A stretch of DNA of 64,000 nucleotides from Mercurialis annua (GCF_937616625.2 NC_065573.1:9563001-9627000), one strand, 5' to 3'; counted from the first letter of the stretch, positions 1 to 13,010 are shown. Numbers and translations: made by a program. The notes: generated by a model not told the origin, from the sequence alone.

Positions 1-671
1 TGTCTCAAGTCTCTTTAACGCGTCGTTCCGATTACCTAAGCATGGTTAGGTTATATTACGCAATGTGTGCTTGAAAATTTTTGCTAGGTTAGTATGTCGC
101 ATCCCAAGTCTATTTAACGCGTCGTTCCGATTACCTAAGCATGCTTAGGTTATATTACGCAAAGTGTGGGTGAAAATTGAAAAGTGACGCTAGATTAGTA
201 TTTCGCGTCTCAAGTCTCTTTACCGCGTCGTTCTGATTACCGAAGCATGGTGAGATTATAATAAGTAAAGAGGGGTTAAAAATTGACGCTAGATTAGTAT
301 GGCGCGTTTCAAGTCTCTTTAACACGTCGTTTCGATTACCATGCTTATGTCGCGTCACAAGTGTCTCTAACGCGTCGTTCTGATTACCTAAGCATGGTTA
401 AGTTATATTACGCAAAGTGCGCGTGAAAAGTGACAATAGTTTAGTATGTCACGTCTTAAGTCTCTTTAACTCGTCGTTCTGATTACCTAAATGGTTGAGT
501 TATATTATGCAAAGTGTGCGTGAAAAGTGACTCTAGATAAGTATGTCGCGTCTCAAATCTCTTTAACTCGTCGTTCTGATTACCTAAGCATGCTTAAGTT
601 ATATTACGCAAAGTGTGCGTGAAAAGTGACGCTCGATTAGTATGTCGCGTCTCAAGTCTCTTTAACGCGTC
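1..671 (+). repeat. Satellite, partial module B
   Basis: These are tandem 99-bp monomers in forward orientation. The order of variant monomers matches 46588 onward and 58910 onward, including the GAGGGGTTAAAAA variant, the ACCTAAATGGTTGAG deletion variant and a GACGCTCGATTAG variant. Near 640-672 the order stops matching module B and continues in the phase of module A (about 4310), so this edge is a recombination junction. No gene or RNA was seen. Confidence 0.85.
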
Positions 672-1924
672 GTTTCGATTACCTAAGTATGGTTAGGTTA
701 TTGTACACAGAGTGAGCGTGAAAAGTGTCGCTAGATTAGCATGTCGCATCTCAAGTCTCTTTAACGCGTCATTCCGATTACCTAAGAATGGTTAGGTTAT
801 CTTACGCAAAGTGTGCGTGAAAAGCGACGCTAAATTAGTATGTCGCGTCTCAAGTCTCTTTAACGCGTCGTTCCGATTACCTAAGCATGGTTATGTTATA
901 TTACGCCAAGTGCACGTTTAAAGTGTCGCTAGATTAGTATGTCGCATCACAAGTCCCTTTAACGCGTTGTTACAATTATCTAAGCATGGTTAAGTTATAT
1001 TACGCAAAGTGTGTATAAAAAGTGACGCTAGATTAGTATGGCGCGCCTCAAGTTTCTTTAACGCATCGTTTCAATTACCTAAGCAAGGTTAGGTTATTTT
1101 ATGCAAAGTGTGCGTGAAAAGTGACGCTAGATTAGTATGTTGCATCTTAAGTCTCTTTAACGCGTCGTTCCGATTACCTAAGCATGGGTAGGTTATTTTA
1201 CGTAAAGTGTGCGTGAAAAGTGACGCTAGATTAGTATGTTGCGTCTCAAGTCTCTTTAACACGTCGTACCGATTACCTAAGCATGGCTAGGTTATACTAC
1301 GCAAAGAGTGTGTGAATAGTGACTCTAGATTAGTATGGCGCGTTTCGAGTCTCTTTAACGCGTCGTTTCGATTACCATGCTTATGTTGCTTAACAAGTGT
1401 CTCTGACGCGTCATTCTGATTACCAAAGCATGGTTAGGTTATATTATGCAAATTGTGCGTGAAAAGTGACAATAAATTAGTATGTCCTGCCTCAAGTCTC
1501 TTTAACACGTCGTTCTGATTACCTAAGCATGGATATGTTATAATACGCCAAGTGCGCGTTAAAAGTGACGCCAGATTAGTATGTCACGTCACAAGTCTCT
1601 TTAACGCGTTGTTACGGTTACATAAGCACGGTTAGGTTATATTACGCAAAGTTTGTGTAAAAAGTGATGCTAGATTAGTATGTCGTGTCTCAAGTCTCTT
1701 TAACGCGTCGTTTCGATTACCATGCTTATGTTACATTACAAGTCTCTCTAACATGTCGTTCTGATTACCTAAGCATGGTTAGGTTATATTACGCAAAGTG
1801 TGCTTGATACAATAGATTAGTATATTGCGTCTCAAGTCTATTTAATGCGTTGTTTCGATTATCTCATCATTGTTAGGTATTTTACACAAATTGTGCGTGA
1901 AAAGTGACGCTATATTAGTTTTCG
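672..1924 (+). repeat. Satellite, module A partial unit (A0)
   Basis: The monomer order matches 4310-5564 and about 7950-9015 at offsets near 3640 bp. Shared markers include TTGTACACAGAGTGAGCG at 701, a CAAGTGCACG variant, a TTATGTTACATTACAAG half-monomer at about 1726 and a TGTGCTTGATAC variant. It is the right-hand third of a 3.64-kb HOR unit. It contains no coding sequence. Confidence 0.88.
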
Positions 1925-4900
1925 TGTCTCAAGTCTCTTTAACGCGTCGTTCCGATTACCTAAGCATGGTTAGGTTATATTACGCAATGTGTGCTTGAAA
2001 ATTGTCGCTAGGTTAGTATGTCGCATCCCAAGTCTATTTAACGCGTCGTTCCGATTACCTAAGCATGCTTAGGTTATATTACGTAAAGTGTGGGTGAAAA
2101 TTGAAAAGTGACGCTGGATTAGTATTTCGCGTCTCAAGTCTCTTTACCGCGTCGTTCTGATTACCGAAGCATGGTGAGATTATAATAAGTAAAGAGGGGT
2201 CAAAAATTGACGCTAGATTAGTATGGCGCGTTTCAAGTCTTTAACACGTCGTTTCGATTACCATGCTTATGTCGCGTCACAAGTCTCTATAATGCGTCGT
2301 TCCGATAACCTAAGAATGGTTAGGTTATATTACGCAAAGTGTGCGTGAAAAGTGACAATAGTATGTCGCGTCTAAAGTCTCTTTAACGCGTCGTTCCGAT
2401 TACCAAAGCTCGGTTATGTTATATTACACCAAGTGCGCGTTAGAAGTGTTGCTAGATTAGTATGTCGCGTCACAAGTCTCGTTAACGCGTTGTTACGATT
2501 ACCTAAGCATGCTTAAGTTATACTACGCAGTGTGCGTAAAAAGTGACGCTAGATTAATGTGGCGCGTCTCAAGTCTTTTTAACGCATCGTTTCGATTCCG
2601 TGCTTATGTCACGTTACAAGTCTCTCTAAAACATCGTTCTGATTTCCAAAGCATGGTTAGGTTATATTACACATAGTGTGCATGAAAAGTGACAATAGAT
2701 TAGTATGTCGCGTTGCAAGTCTCTTTAGCATGTCGTTCCGATTACCTAAGCATAGTTATGTAAGTTCTCGTTAAAAGTGTCGCTAGATTAGTATATCGTG
2801 TCACAATTCTCTTTAACGCGTTGTTACGATTACCTAAGCATGGTTAGGTTATATTACGCAAAGTGTGCGTAAAATACACGTTACATTAGTATGGCACGTC
2901 TACAGTCTCTCTAACGCGTCATTTCGATTACCATGCTTATGTCACGTTACAAGTCTCTCTAACACGTCGTTCCGATTACCTAAGCATGGTTAGGTTATAT
3001 TACGCAAAATGTGCGTGAAAAGTGATAATTGATTAATAAGTCGTGTCTCAAGTCTCTTTAACGCGTCATTCCGATTACCTAAGCATGGTTAGGTTATTTT
3101 ACGCAAATTGTGCGTGAAAAGTGACGCTAGATTAGTATGTCGCGTCTCAAGTCTCTTTAATGTGTCGTTCAGTTTAAATAAGCATGGTTAGGTTATATTA
3201 AGCAATGTGTGCGTGAAAACTGTCGCTAGGTTAGTATGTCGCGTCTCAAGCCTCTTTAACGCGTCGTTCCGATTACCTAAGCATGGTTAGATTATATTAC
3301 ACAAAGTGTGCGTAAAAAGTTACGGTAGATTAGTATGTTGTGTCTCAAGTCTCTTTAACGCGTCGTTCCAATTACCTAAGCATGGTTAGGTTATATTACG
3401 CAAAGAGTGCGTAAAAAGTGACACTAGATTAGTATGGCGCGTTTCAAGTCTCTTTGACGTGTTGTTTCGATTTCCATGCATATGTCGCGTCACAAGTGTC
3501 TCTAACGCGTCGTTCTGATTACCTAAGCATGGTTAGGTTAGATTAACCAAAGTGTGCGTAAAACGTGACGCTGGATTAGTATGTCGCGACTCAAGTCTCT
3601 TTAACGCGTCGTTCCGATTACCAAAGCATGGTTAGGTTATATTATGCAAAGTGTGCGTGAAAAGTAACGTTAGATTAGTATGGCGCGTCCTATGTCTCTT
3701 TAATGCATCGTTCCGATTACATAAGCATGGTTAGGTTATACTACGCAAAGTGTGCGTGAAAAGTTACACTAGATTAGTATGTCACGTCGCAAGTCTATTT
3801 AACGCGTCGTTCCGATTACCTAAGCATGGTTAGGTTATTTTACACAAAGTATGCGTGAAAAGTGACGCAAGATTAGTATGTCGGGTCTCAAGTCTCTTTA
3901 ACGCGTCGTTCCGATTACCTAAGCATGGTTATGTTATATTACGCCAAGTGCGCGTTAAAAGAGTCGCTAGATTAGTATGTCATGTCACAAGTCTCTTTAA
4001 CTAGTCGTTATGATTACCTATGCATGGTTAAGTAATACTACCAAAAGTGTGCGTAAAAAGTGACGCTAGATTAGTATGACACGTCTCAAATTATTTAAAC
4101 GTGTTGTTCTGCGTAAAAAGTGACGCTAGATTAGTATGGCGCGTCTCAAGTCTCTTTAACGCATCGTTTCGATTACCATGCTTATGTCACGTTACAAGTC
4201 TCTCTAACAAATCGTTCCGATTACCAAAGCATGTTTAGGTTAACGCAAAGTGTGCGTGAAAATTGATAGTAAATTAGTATGTCGCGTCTCAAGTCTCTTT
4301 AACGCGTCGTTTCGATTACCTAACTATGGTTAGGTTATTGTACACAGAGTTAGCGTGAAAAGTGTCGCTAGATTAGCATGTCGCGTCTCAAGTCTCTTTA
4401 ACGCGTCATTCCGATTACCTAAGAATGGTTAGGTTATCTTACGCAAAGTGTGCGTGAAAAGCGATGCTAGATTAGTATGTCGCGTCTCAAGTCTCTTTAA
4501 CGCGTCGTTCCGATTACCTAAGCATGGTTATGTTATATTACGCCAAGTGCACGTTTAAAGTGTCGCTAGATTAGTATGTCGCATCGCAAGTCCCTTTAAC
4601 GCGTTGTTACAATTACCTAAGCATGGTTAAGTTATATTACGCAAAGTGTGTATAAAAAGTGACGCTAGATTAGTATGGCGCGCCTCAAGTCTCTTTAACG
4701 CATCGTTTCAATTACCTAAGCAAGGTTAGGTTATTTTATGCAAAGTGTGCGTGAAAAGTGACGCTAGATTAGTATGTTGCATCTTAAGTCTCTTTAACGC
4801 GTCGTTCCGATTACCTAAGCATGGGTAGGTTATTTTACGTAAAGTGTGCGTGAAAAGTGACGCTAGATTAGTATGTTGCGTCTCAAGTCTCTTTAACACG

Positions 4901-5564
4901 TCGTACCGATTACCTTAGCATGGCTAGGTTATACTACGCAAAGAGTGTGTGAATAGTGACTCTAGATCAGTATGGCGCGTTTCGAGTCTCTTTAACGCGT
5001 CGTTTCGATTACCATGCTTATGTTGCTTAACAAGTGTCTCTGACGCGTCATTCTGATTACCAAAGCATGGTTAGGTTATATTATGCAAATTGTGCGTGAA
5101 AAGTGAATAAATTAGTATGTCCTGCCTCAAGTCTCTTTAACACGTCGTTCTGATTACCTAAGCATGGATATGTTATAATACGCCAAGTGCGCGTTAAAAG
5201 TGACGCCATATTAGTATGTCACGTCACAAGTCTTTTTAACGCGTTGTTACGGTTACATAAGCACGGTTAGGTTATATTACGCAAAGTTTGTGTAAAAAGT
5301 GATGCTAGATTAGTATGTCGTGTCTTAAGTCTCTTTAACGCGTCGTTTCGATTACCATGCTTATGTTACATTACAAGTCTCTCTAACATGTCGTTCTGAT
5401 TACCTAAGCATGGTTAGGTTATATTACGCAAAGTGTGCTTGATATGTGACAATAGATTAGAATATTGCGTCTCAAGTCTCTTTAATGCGTTGTTACGATT
5501 ATCTCATCATTGTTAGGTATTTTACACAAATTGTGCGTGAAAAGTGACGCTATATTAGTTTTCG
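1925..5564 (+). repeat. Satellite, module A HOR unit 1 (3640 bp)
   Basis: This is a complete higher-order unit. The start marker TGTCTCAAGTC followed by the GTGTGCTTGAAAATTG variant occurs at 1925 and again at 5565, exactly 3640 bp apart. Other markers keep nearly the same spacing: TTACATTACA at 1731, 5366 and 9007, and AAGTCTCTAT at 2281 and 5921. The unit is about 36-37 monomer lengths and includes half-monomers and a truncated monomer at about 4101-4130. Differences from A2 are scattered substitutions and short indels. No gene is present. Confidence 0.9.
4140..4187 (+). repeat. Representative 48-bp half-monomer
   Basis: This is a shortened satellite unit. Between one CGCGTC box (4140) and the next, diverged one (CACGTT, 4188) there are only 48 bp instead of 99. 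The unit keeps CTCAAGTCTCTTTAACGC and GATTAC, then passes into CCATGCTTATGTC and lacks about 51 bp of the normal monomer. CCATGCTTA is the reverse complement of TAAGCATGG, the core of the full monomer, so the unit looks like a deletion or foldback product rather than random loss. The same form recurs throughout the window, usually followed by a monomer beginning with CACAAGTCTCT or TACAAGTCTCT. Confidence 0.85.
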
Positions 5565-8500
5565 TGTCTCAAGTCTCTTTAACGCGTCGTTCCGATTACC
5601 TAAGCATGGTTAGGTTATATTACGCAATGTGTGCTTGAAAATTGTCGCTAGGTTAGTATGTCGCATCCCAAGTCTATTTAACGCGTCGTTCCGATTACCT
5701 AAGCATGCTTAGGTTATATTACGTAAAGCGTGGGTGAAAATTGAAAAGTGACGCTAGATTAGTATTTCGCGTCTCAAGTCTCTTTACCGCGTCGTTCTGA
5801 TTACCGAAGCATGGTGAGATTATAATAAGTAAAGAGGGGTTAAAAATTGACGCTAGATTAGTATGGCGCGTTTCAAGTCTTTAACACGTCGTTTCGATTA
5901 CCATGCTTATGTCGCGTCACAAGTCTCTATAATGCGTCGTTCCGATAACCTAAGAATGGTTAGGTTATATTACGCAAAGTGTGCGTGAAAAGTGACAATA
6001 GATTAGTATGTCGCGTCTAAACTCTCTTTAACGCGTCGTTCCGATTACCAAAGCTTGGTTATGTTATATTACACCAAGTGCGCGTTAGAAGTGTTGCTAG
6101 ATTAGTATGTCGTGTCACAAGTCTCGTTAACGCGTTGTTACGATTACCTAAGCATGCTTAAGTTATACTACGCAGTGTGCGTAAAAAGTGACGCTAGATT
6201 AATGTGGCGCGTCTCAAGTCTTTTTAACGCATCGTTTCGATTCCATGCTTATGTCACGTTACAAGTCTCTCTAAAACATCGTTCTGATTTCCAAAGCATG
6301 GTTAGGTTATATTACACATAGTGTGCATGAAAAGTGACAATAGATTAGTATGTCGCGTTGCAAGTCTCTTTAGCATGTCGTTCCGATTACCTAAGCATAG
6401 TTATGTAAGTTCTCGTTAAAAGTGTCGCTAGATTAGTATATCGTGTCACAATTCTCTTTAACGCGTTGTTACGATTACCTAAGCATGGTTAGGTTATATT
6501 ACGCAAAGTGTGCGTAAAATACACGTTACATTAGTATGGCACGTCTACAGTCTCTCTAACGCGTCATTTCGATTACCATGCTTATGTCACGTTACAAGTC
6601 TCTCTAACACGTCGTTCCGATTACCTAAGCATGGTTAGGTTATATTACGCAAAATGTGCGTGAAAAGTGATAATTGATTAATATGTCGTGTCTCAAGTCT
6701 CTTTAACGCGTCATTCCGATTACCTAAGCATGGTTAGGTTATTTTACGCAAATTGTGCGTGAAAAGTGACGCTAGATTAGTATGTCGCATCTCAAGTCTC
6801 TTTAACGTGTCGTTAGGATTACCTATGCATGGTTAGGTTATATTACGCAATGTGTGCGTGAAAACTGTCGCTAGGTTAGTATGTCGCGTCTCAAGCCTCT
6901 TTAACGCGTCGTTCCGATTACCTAAGCATGGTTAGATTATATTACGCAAAGTGTGCGTAAAAAGTTACGGTAGATTAGTATGTTGTGTCTCAAGTCTCTT
7001 TAACGCGTCGTTCCAATTACCTAAGCATGGTTAGGTTATATTACGCAAAGAGTGCGTAAAAAGTGACACTAGATTAGTATGGCGTGTTTCAAGTCTCTTT
7101 GACGTGTTGTTTCGATTTCCATGCATATGTCGCGTCACAAGTGTCTCTAACGCGTCGTTCTGATTACCTAAGCATGGTTAGGTTAGATTAACCAAAGTGT
7201 GCGTAAAACGTGACGCTGGATTAGTATGTCGCGGCTCAAGTCTCTTTAACGCGTCGTTCCGATTACCAAAGCATGGTTAGGTTATATTATGCAAAGTGTG
7301 CGTGAAAAGTAACGTTAGATTAGTATGGCGCGTCCTATGTCTCATTAATGCATCGTTCCGATTACCTAAGCATGGTTAGGTTATACTACGCAAAGTGTGC
7401 GTGAAAAGTTACACTAGATTAGTATGTCACGTCGCAAGTCTATTTAACGCGTCGTTCCGATTACCTAAGCATGGTTAGGTTATTTTACACAAAGTATGCG
7501 TGAAAAGTGACGCAAGATTAGTATGTCGGGTCTCAAGTCTCTTTAACGCGTCGTTTCGATTACCTAAGCATGGTTATGTTATATTATGCCAAGTGCGCGT
7601 TAAAAGAGTCGCTAGATTAGTATGTCACGTCACAAGTCTCTTTAACGAGTCGTTATGATTACCTATGCATGGTTAAGTAATACTACCAAAAGTGTGCGTA
7701 AAAAGTGACGCTAGATTAGTATGACGCGTCTCAAATTATTTAAATGTGTCGTTCTGCGTAAAAAGTGACGCTAGATTAGTATGGCGCGTCTCAAGTCTCT
7801 TTAACGCATCGTTTCGATTACCATGCTTATGTCACGTTACAAGTCTCTCTAACAAATCGTTCCGATTACCAAAGCATGTTTAGGTTAACGCAAAGTGTGC
7901 GTGAAAATTGATAGTAAATTAGTATGTCGCGTCTCAAGTCTCTTTAACGCGTCGTTTCGATTACCTAACTATGGTTAGGTTATTGTACACAGAGTGAGCG
8001 TGAAAAGTGTCGCTAGATTAGCATGTCGCGTCTCAAGTCTCTTTAACGCGTCATTCCGATTACCTAAGAATGGTTAGGTTATCTTACGCAAAGTGTGCGT
8101 GAAAAGTGACGCTAGATTAGTATGTCGCGTCTCAAGTCTCTTTAACGCGTCGTTCCGATTACCTAAGCATGGTTATGTTATATTACGCCAAGTGCACGTT
8201 TAAAGTGTCGCTAGATTAGTATGTCGCATCACAAGTCCCTTTAACGCGTTGTTACAATTACCTAAGCATGGTTAAGTTATATTACGCAAAGTGTGTATAA
8301 AAAGTGACGCTAGATTAGTATGGCGCGCCTCAAGTCTCTTCAACGCATCGTTTCAATTACCTAAGCATGGTTAGGTTATTTTATGCAAAGTGTGCGTGAA
8401 AAGTGACGCTAGATTAGTATGTTGCATCTTAAGTCTCTTTAACGCGTCGTTCCGATTACCTATGCATGGGTAGGTTATTTTACGTAAAGTGTGCGTGAAA

Positions 8501-9015
8501 AGTGACGCTAGATTAGTATGTTGCGTCTCAAGTCTCTTTAGCACGTCGTACCGATTACCTAAGCATGGCTAGGTTATACTGCGCAAAGAGTGTGTGAATA
8601 GTGACTCTAGATTAGTATGTCGCGTTTCGAGTCTCTTTAACGCGTCGTTTCGATTACCATACTTATTTTGCTTAACAAGTGTCTCTGACGCGTCATTCTG
8701 ATTATCAAAGCGGTTAGGTTATATTATGCAAAGTGTGCATGAAAAGTGACAATAAATTAGTATGTCCTGCCTCAAGTCTCTTTATCATGTCGTTCTGATT
8801 ACCCATGGATATGTTATATTACGCCAAGTGCGCGTTAAAAGTGTCGCCAGATTAGTATGTCACGTCACAAGTCTCTTCAACGCGTTGTTACGGTTACATA
8901 AGAACGGTTAGGTTATACTACGCAAAGTTTGTGTAAAAAGTGATGCTAGATTAGTATGTCGTGTCTCAAGTCTCTTTAACGCGTCGTTTCGATTACCATG
9001 CTTATGTTACATTAC
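5565..9015 (+). repeat. Satellite, module A HOR unit 2 (truncated, about 3.45 kb)
   Basis: This is the second tandem copy of the 3640-bp unit and is collinear with 1925-5375. It breaks off just after the TTATGTTACATTACAAG half-monomer near 9010, where module B sequence takes over. Compared with unit 1 it has small differences, such as loss of CAT in CAAAGCGGTTAGG near 8706. A later copy at 61745-64000 follows this unit at an almost constant offset of about 55.78 kb over its last 1.8 kb. Confidence 0.88.
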
Positions 9016-12000
9016 AAGTCTCTTTAACGCGTCATTCCGGTTATCTAAGCATGTTTAGATTATAATAAGCAAAGAGGGGTTAAAAAGTGACGCTAGATTA
9101 GTATGGCGCGTTTCAAGTCTCTTTAACACGTCTTTTCGATTACCATGCTTATGTCGCGTCACAAGTGTCTCTAACGCGTCGTTCTGATTACCTAAGCATG
9201 GTTAATTTATATTACGCAAAGTGTCCGTGAAAAGTTACAATAGATTAGTATGTCACGTCTTAAGTCTCTTTAACTCGTTGTTCTGATTACCTAAGCATGG
9301 TTAAGTTATATTACGCAAAGTGTGCGTGAAAAGTGACTCTAGATAAGTATGTCGCGTCTCAAATCTCTTTAACTCGTCGTTCTGATTACCTAAGCATGGT
9401 TAAGCTATATTACGCAAAGTGTGCGTGAAAAGTGACGCTCGATTAGTATGTCGCGTCTCAAGTCTCTTTAACGCGTCGTTCTGATTACCTAAGCATGGTT
9501 TCTTTTTATTACACCAAGTGCGCGTTAAAAGTGTTGCTAGATTAGTATGTCGCGTCACAAGACCCTTTAACGCGTTGTTACGATTACCTAAGCATGGTTA
9601 GGTTATATTACGCAAAGTATGCGTAAAAAGTGACGCTCTAGATTAGTATGGCGCGTCTCAAGTATCTTTAACGCGTTGTTTCGATTATCATGCTTATGCA
9701 CGTCACAAGTCTCTCTAACACGTCGTTCTGATTACCAAAGCATGGTTAGGTTATATTACACAAAGTGTGCATGAAAATTGACAATAGATTAGTATGTCAC
9801 GTCTCGAGTCTTGTTAACGAGTCATTTCGATTACATATGCATGGTTAGGTCATTTTACGTGCGTGAAAAGTGATGCTAGATTAGTATGTCGCGTCTCAAG
9901 TCTCCTTAACACGTCGTTCCGATTACCTAAGCATGGTTAAGTTATATTACGCAATGTGTGCGTGGAAACTGTTGCTAGGTTAGTATGTCGCGTCTCAAGT
10001 CTCTTTTACGCGTCGTTCCGATTACCTAAGCATGGTTAAGTTATATTACGCAAAATGTGCGTGAAAAGTGACGCTAGATTAGTATGTCGTATCTCAAGTC
10101 TCTTTAATGCGTCGTTCCGATTACCTAAACTTGGTTAGGTTATTCTACGCAAAGCATGCGTAAAGAGTGACGCTAGATTAGTATGGCGCGTTTCAAAAAT
10201 CTTTAACACGTCATTTCGATTACCATGCTCATGCCGCGTCACAAGTGTCTCAAACGCGTCGTTCTAATTACCAAAGAAAAGTGTGCGTGAAAAGTGACAA
10301 TATATTAGTATGTCGCGTCTCAAGTCGCTTTAAAGTGTCGTTCTGATGACCTAAGCTTGGTTAGGTTATTCTACGCAAAGTGTGCGTGAAAAGTGACGCT
10401 AGATTGGTATGTCGCTTCTCAAGTCCCTTTAACGTGTGTTCCGATTACCTAAGCATTGTTAGGTTATATTACGCAAAGTGTGCGTGCAAAGTGACCCTAG
10501 ATTAGTATATCGCGTCTCAAGTATATTTAACACGTCGTTTTGATTACCAAAGCATGGTTATGTTATATTACGCCAAGTGCAAGTTAAAAGTATCGCTAGA
10601 TTAGTATGTCGCATCACTAGTCTTTTTAACGCATTGTTATGTTACCTAAATATGGTTAAGTTATATTACGCAAAGTGTGCGTAAAAAGTGTCGTTAGATT
10701 AGTATGGCATGTCTCAAGTCTCTTTAACGCATTGTTTCGATTACCATGCATATGTCACATTACAAGTCTCTTTAACACATCGTTTCGATTACGATAGCAT
10801 GGTTAGGTTAAATACACTAATTGTGCGTGAAAAGCGACAATTGATTAGTATGTCGCGTCACATGTCTCTTTAACCCGTCGTTCCAATTACCTAAGCATGG
10901 TTGGGTTATTTTACGCAAAGTGTGCGTGAAAAGTGATGCTAGATTAGTATGTCGTGTCACAAGTCTCTTTAACGCGTTGTTCCAATTACCCAAGCATGGT
11001 TTAGTTATATTATGCGATATGTGCGTGAAAACTGTTGCTAGGTTACGTTCTAATTACCTAGTAATCATGGTTAGGTTATTTTACGCGAAGTGTGCGTGAA
11101 AACTGACGCTAGATTAGTATGTCGCGTCTCAAGTCTCTTTAACGCGTCGTTTCGAATAAGGCATGGTTAGGTTATATTCCGCAAAGCGTGCGTCAAAAGT
11201 GATGCTAGATTAGTATGGCGCGTTTTATGTCTCTTTAACGCATCATTTCAATTACCATCGTTCTGATTACCTAAGCATGGTTAGGTTATATTACGCAAAG
11301 TGTGCGTGAGAAGTGACGCTAGATTAGTATGTCGCATCTCAAGTCTCTTTAATGTGTGTTTCGATTACCTAAGCATGGTTAGGTTATATTACGTAAAATG
11401 TGCGTGAAAAGTGACGCTAGATTAGTATGCCACCTCCTAAGTCTCTTTCACGCGTCGTTCCGATTACCTAAGCATGGTTAGGTTATATTACGCAAAGTCT
11501 GCGTAAAAAGTGACGCTAGATTACTATAGCGCGTCTCAAGTCTCTATAACGCGTCGTTTCGATTACCATGCTTAAGTTGCTTAAAAAGTGTCTTTAACGC
11601 GTCGTTCTGATTACCTAAGTATGGTTAGGTTATATTATGCAAAGTGTGTGTGAAAAGTGACAGTAGATTAGTATGTCGCGCCTCAAGTCTCTTTAACGCG
11701 TCGTTCCGATTACCTAAGCATGGATATGTTATATTACGCCAAGTGCGCGTTAAAAGTGTCGCTAGATTAGTATGTCGCGTCACAGGTCTTTATAACGCGT
11801 TGTTACGATTACTTAGACATGGTTAGGTTATATTACGCACAATATGTGTAAAGAGGGACGGTAGATTAGTATGTCGCATCTCAAGTCTCTTTAAGGCATC
11901 ATTTCGATTACCATGCTTATGTTATGTTACAAATCTCTCTAACACGTCGTACCGATTACCTAAGCATGGTTTGGTTATATTACGCAAAGTGTGTGTGAAA

Positions 12001-12870
12001 AGTGACAATAGATGAGTATGTCGCGTCTCAAGTGTCTTTAACGCGTCATTACGATTATGTAAGCATGGTTAGGTTATTTTGGGCAAATTGTGCGTGAAAA
12101 GTGACGCTAGATTAGTATGTCGCATCTCAAGTCTCTTTAACGTGTCGTTCCGATTACCTAAGCATATTTAGGTTATATTACGCAATGTGTGCGTGAAAAC
12201 TGTCGCTAGGTTAGTATGTCGTATCTCAAGTCTATTTAACGCGTCGTTCTTATTACCTAAGCATGGTTAGGTTATTTTACGCAAAGTGTGCGTGAAAAGT
12301 GATGCTAGATTAGTATGTCGCCTCTCAAGTCTCTTTAGCGCGTCGTTCCGATTACCTAAGCATGGTTAGGTTATATTACGCAAAGTGTGCTTAAAAGGTG
12401 AGGCTAGTTTAGTATGGCGTGTTTCAAGTTTCTTTAACATGTCATTTCGATTACCATGCTTATGTCGCGTCATAAGTGTCTCTAACGCGTCGTTCTGATT
12501 ACCTATGCATGGTTAGGTCATATTACACAAAGTGTGGTCGATAAATGACAATAGACTAGTATGTCGTGTCTTAAGTCTCTTTAACGCGTCGTTCCGATTA
12601 CCTAAGCATGGTTAGGTTATTTTACGCAAAGTGTGCGTGAAAAGTGACGCTAGATTAGTATGTTGCGTCATAAGTCTCTTTAACGCGTCGTTCCTATTAC
12701 TTAAGCATGGTTAGGTTATGTTACGCAACGTGCGCGTGAAAACTGTTGCTAGTTTAGTATGTCGTGTCTCCAGTCTCTTTAATGCGTCGTTTTGATTACC
12801 TCATGGTTAGGTTATATTATGCAAAATGTGCGTTAAAAGTGTCGCCAGATTAGTATGTCGCGTCACAAGT
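9016..12870 (+). repeat. Satellite, module B copy 1
   Basis: These are forward 99-bp monomers whose variant order is repeated at about 46850-50660 (offset about 37.8 kb) and partly at 59160-61617. Markers include AAAGAGGGGTTAAAAAG at 9071, a CTCTAGATTAG duplication near 9635, GCGTTTCAAAAATC near 10188 and a short monomer ending TTACCTCATGG near 12800. The match to copy 2 fails after about 12830, and the satellite is replaced by unrelated DNA at about 12871. No gene is present. Confidence 0.88.
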
Positions 12871-12871
12871 C

Positions 12872-13010
12872 TTTGTAACGTTTGTAAACATTTGGATTAA
12901 ATCGCCAAAAAGGTGAAATATTTGGTTTTGTTTTGTAACGTTTGTAAACGGTTGACTAAAACTGCTATAAAGGTGAAACGTTTGGATTTGTTTCGTAACG
13001 TTTGTAAACA
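12872..13010. repeat. 60-bp minisatellite, about 2.3 copies
   Basis: The block GTAACGTTTGTAAAC recurs with exact 60-bp spacing (blocks beginning near 12875, 12935 and 12995). The first two units also share AAGGTGAAA and TTTGG with similar spacing; the third is only a fragment. The unit is unrelated to the 99-bp satellite, although TAACG at the left edge could be a microhomology with the satellite TTTAACG. The origin was not recognised. Confidence 0.8.
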
